Source: Serratia nevei (GTDB lineage Bacteria; Pseudomonadota; Gammaproteobacteria; Enterobacterales; Enterobacteriaceae). From it: a stretch of DNA of 44,651 bases. Made by a program: the position numbers and the translations under genes. The notes under the pieces were generated by a model that searched no databases, had not been told where the DNA came from, and was given only the letters and a program-made list of their open reading frames with translations. The stretch covers positions 1 through 44,651 of the forward strand of contig NZ_JAMYWQ010000039.1 in assembly GCF_024160145.1 (NCBI RefSeq), given 5' to 3'. Of this stretch, positions 44,503 through 44,651 are shown piece after piece; positions within the stretch are counted from its first letter, which is position 1, and each line of letters opens with the position of its first letter.

Positions 44503-44651
44503 TCATCGCGTTTTACCGGGGAACGCTGCTTTGATTTTCAGGAAGAAGTAAGCGTTATCCCGGTATCCATAAGCCATCCGCTTCATCACCTTTATCTTAT
44601 TGTTCATCCCTTCCAGCACGCTGGTATTCAACCGGTGTCTGGCACTCGCGA
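44503..44651 (-). CDS. ISL3-type transposase, C-terminal fragment (runs off the window)
   Basis: The minus strand from the window edge encodes 48 residues ending at a TGA at 44503-44505. The peptide includes HRLNTSVLEGMNNKIK, VMKRMAYGYRDNAYFF and LKIKAAFPGKTR. The E(G)xNNxIKxxKRxAYGYRDxxYFxLKI pattern is the C-terminal hallmark of ISL3-family DDE transposases, including the last catalytic glutamate. No frameshift is seen in the visible part. The stop codon lies only 4 bp from the T tract of the rsmC terminator, leaving no room for a normal IS end, so the element may be a remnant. Confidence 0.75.
   Translation of the reverse strand, partial: ASARHRLNTSVLEGMNNKIKVMKRMAYGYRDNAYFFLKIKAAFPGKTR

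Noticed and set aside
1-44651. CRISPR array, prophage, tRNA/rRNA genes or a defence island
   Set aside because: No regularly spaced repeats, phage gene sets, tRNA-like cloverleafs or defence gene families were recognised; nearly all DNA is explained by core genes.

Overview
The window is a chromosomal segment of a high-GC member of the Enterobacterales. Protein similarity recalled from memory, gene order and the presence of ERIC repeats point to Serratia, most likely the S. marcescens group. This is an inference and was not checked against any database. Almost everything is conserved core genome. The order follows the E. coli K-12 region that spans the thr operon across the chromosome origin of numbering: talB, yaaJ, yaaA, thrCBA-thrL, lasT, arcA, creA, rob, gpmB, yjjX, trpR, slt, ettA, nadR-radA-serB, ytjB, yjjJ, deoDBAC, yjjV, yjjU, ytjA, osmY, prfC, rimI, holD, rsmC.

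Layout. (1) 1-125 holds the 5' end of an IS3-type transposase gene. (2) 133-3860 holds transaldolase, an alanine/glycine:cation symporter and the YaaA peroxide-stress protein. (3) 3882-8782 is the threonine operon on the minus strand, complete with promoter, leader peptide and attenuator. (4) 8927-11490 holds the LasT methyltransferase, the ArcA regulator with a long conserved leader and FNR box, and CreA. (5) 11833-16290 holds rob, gpmB, yjjX, trpR and slt, tightly packed and partly convergent, with an intact TrpR autoregulatory operator. (6) 16930-19315 is a yfiR-dgcN-yfiB cyclic-di-GMP module placed between slt and ettA. (7) 19458-21125 is ettA. (8) 21156-24631 is an insertion relative to E. 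coli: a LysR regulator, a divergent zinc-type dehydrogenase and a GT39 glycosyltransferase. (9) 24766-28481 is serB-radA-nadR, with a NadR-like palindrome directly in front of nadR. (10) 28592-30620 holds ytjB and the HipA-like yjjJ, whose leader contains tandem 11-bp repeats. (11) 30758-36892 is the nucleoside catabolic block deoC-deoA-deoB-deoD plus a CNT-type nucleoside transporter, with two ERIC elements inside the operon and CRP/CytR-type control regions. (12) 37077-40176 holds yjjV, yjjU, a CsbD-like gene, ytjA and osmY, a probable stress cluster. (13) 40694-44447 holds prfC, rimI, holD and rsmC. (14) 44503-44651 is the C-terminal end of an ISL3-type transposase.

The genes cover threonine and serine biosynthesis, nucleoside salvage, NAD homeostasis, redox control, translation factors (RF3, EttA, RsmC, RimI) and envelope maintenance (Slt, YfiRNB, OsmY). 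I see no prophage, CRISPR array, rRNA or tRNA gene, and no clearly new multigene system. The most interesting signals are regulatory: the repeats in front of yjjJ, the NadR palindrome in front of nadR, the 52-bp-spaced CRP sites at the nucleoside transporter, and the ERIC pair with a compensatory base change inside the deo operon. Comparisons with E. coli proteins and gene order are from memory.
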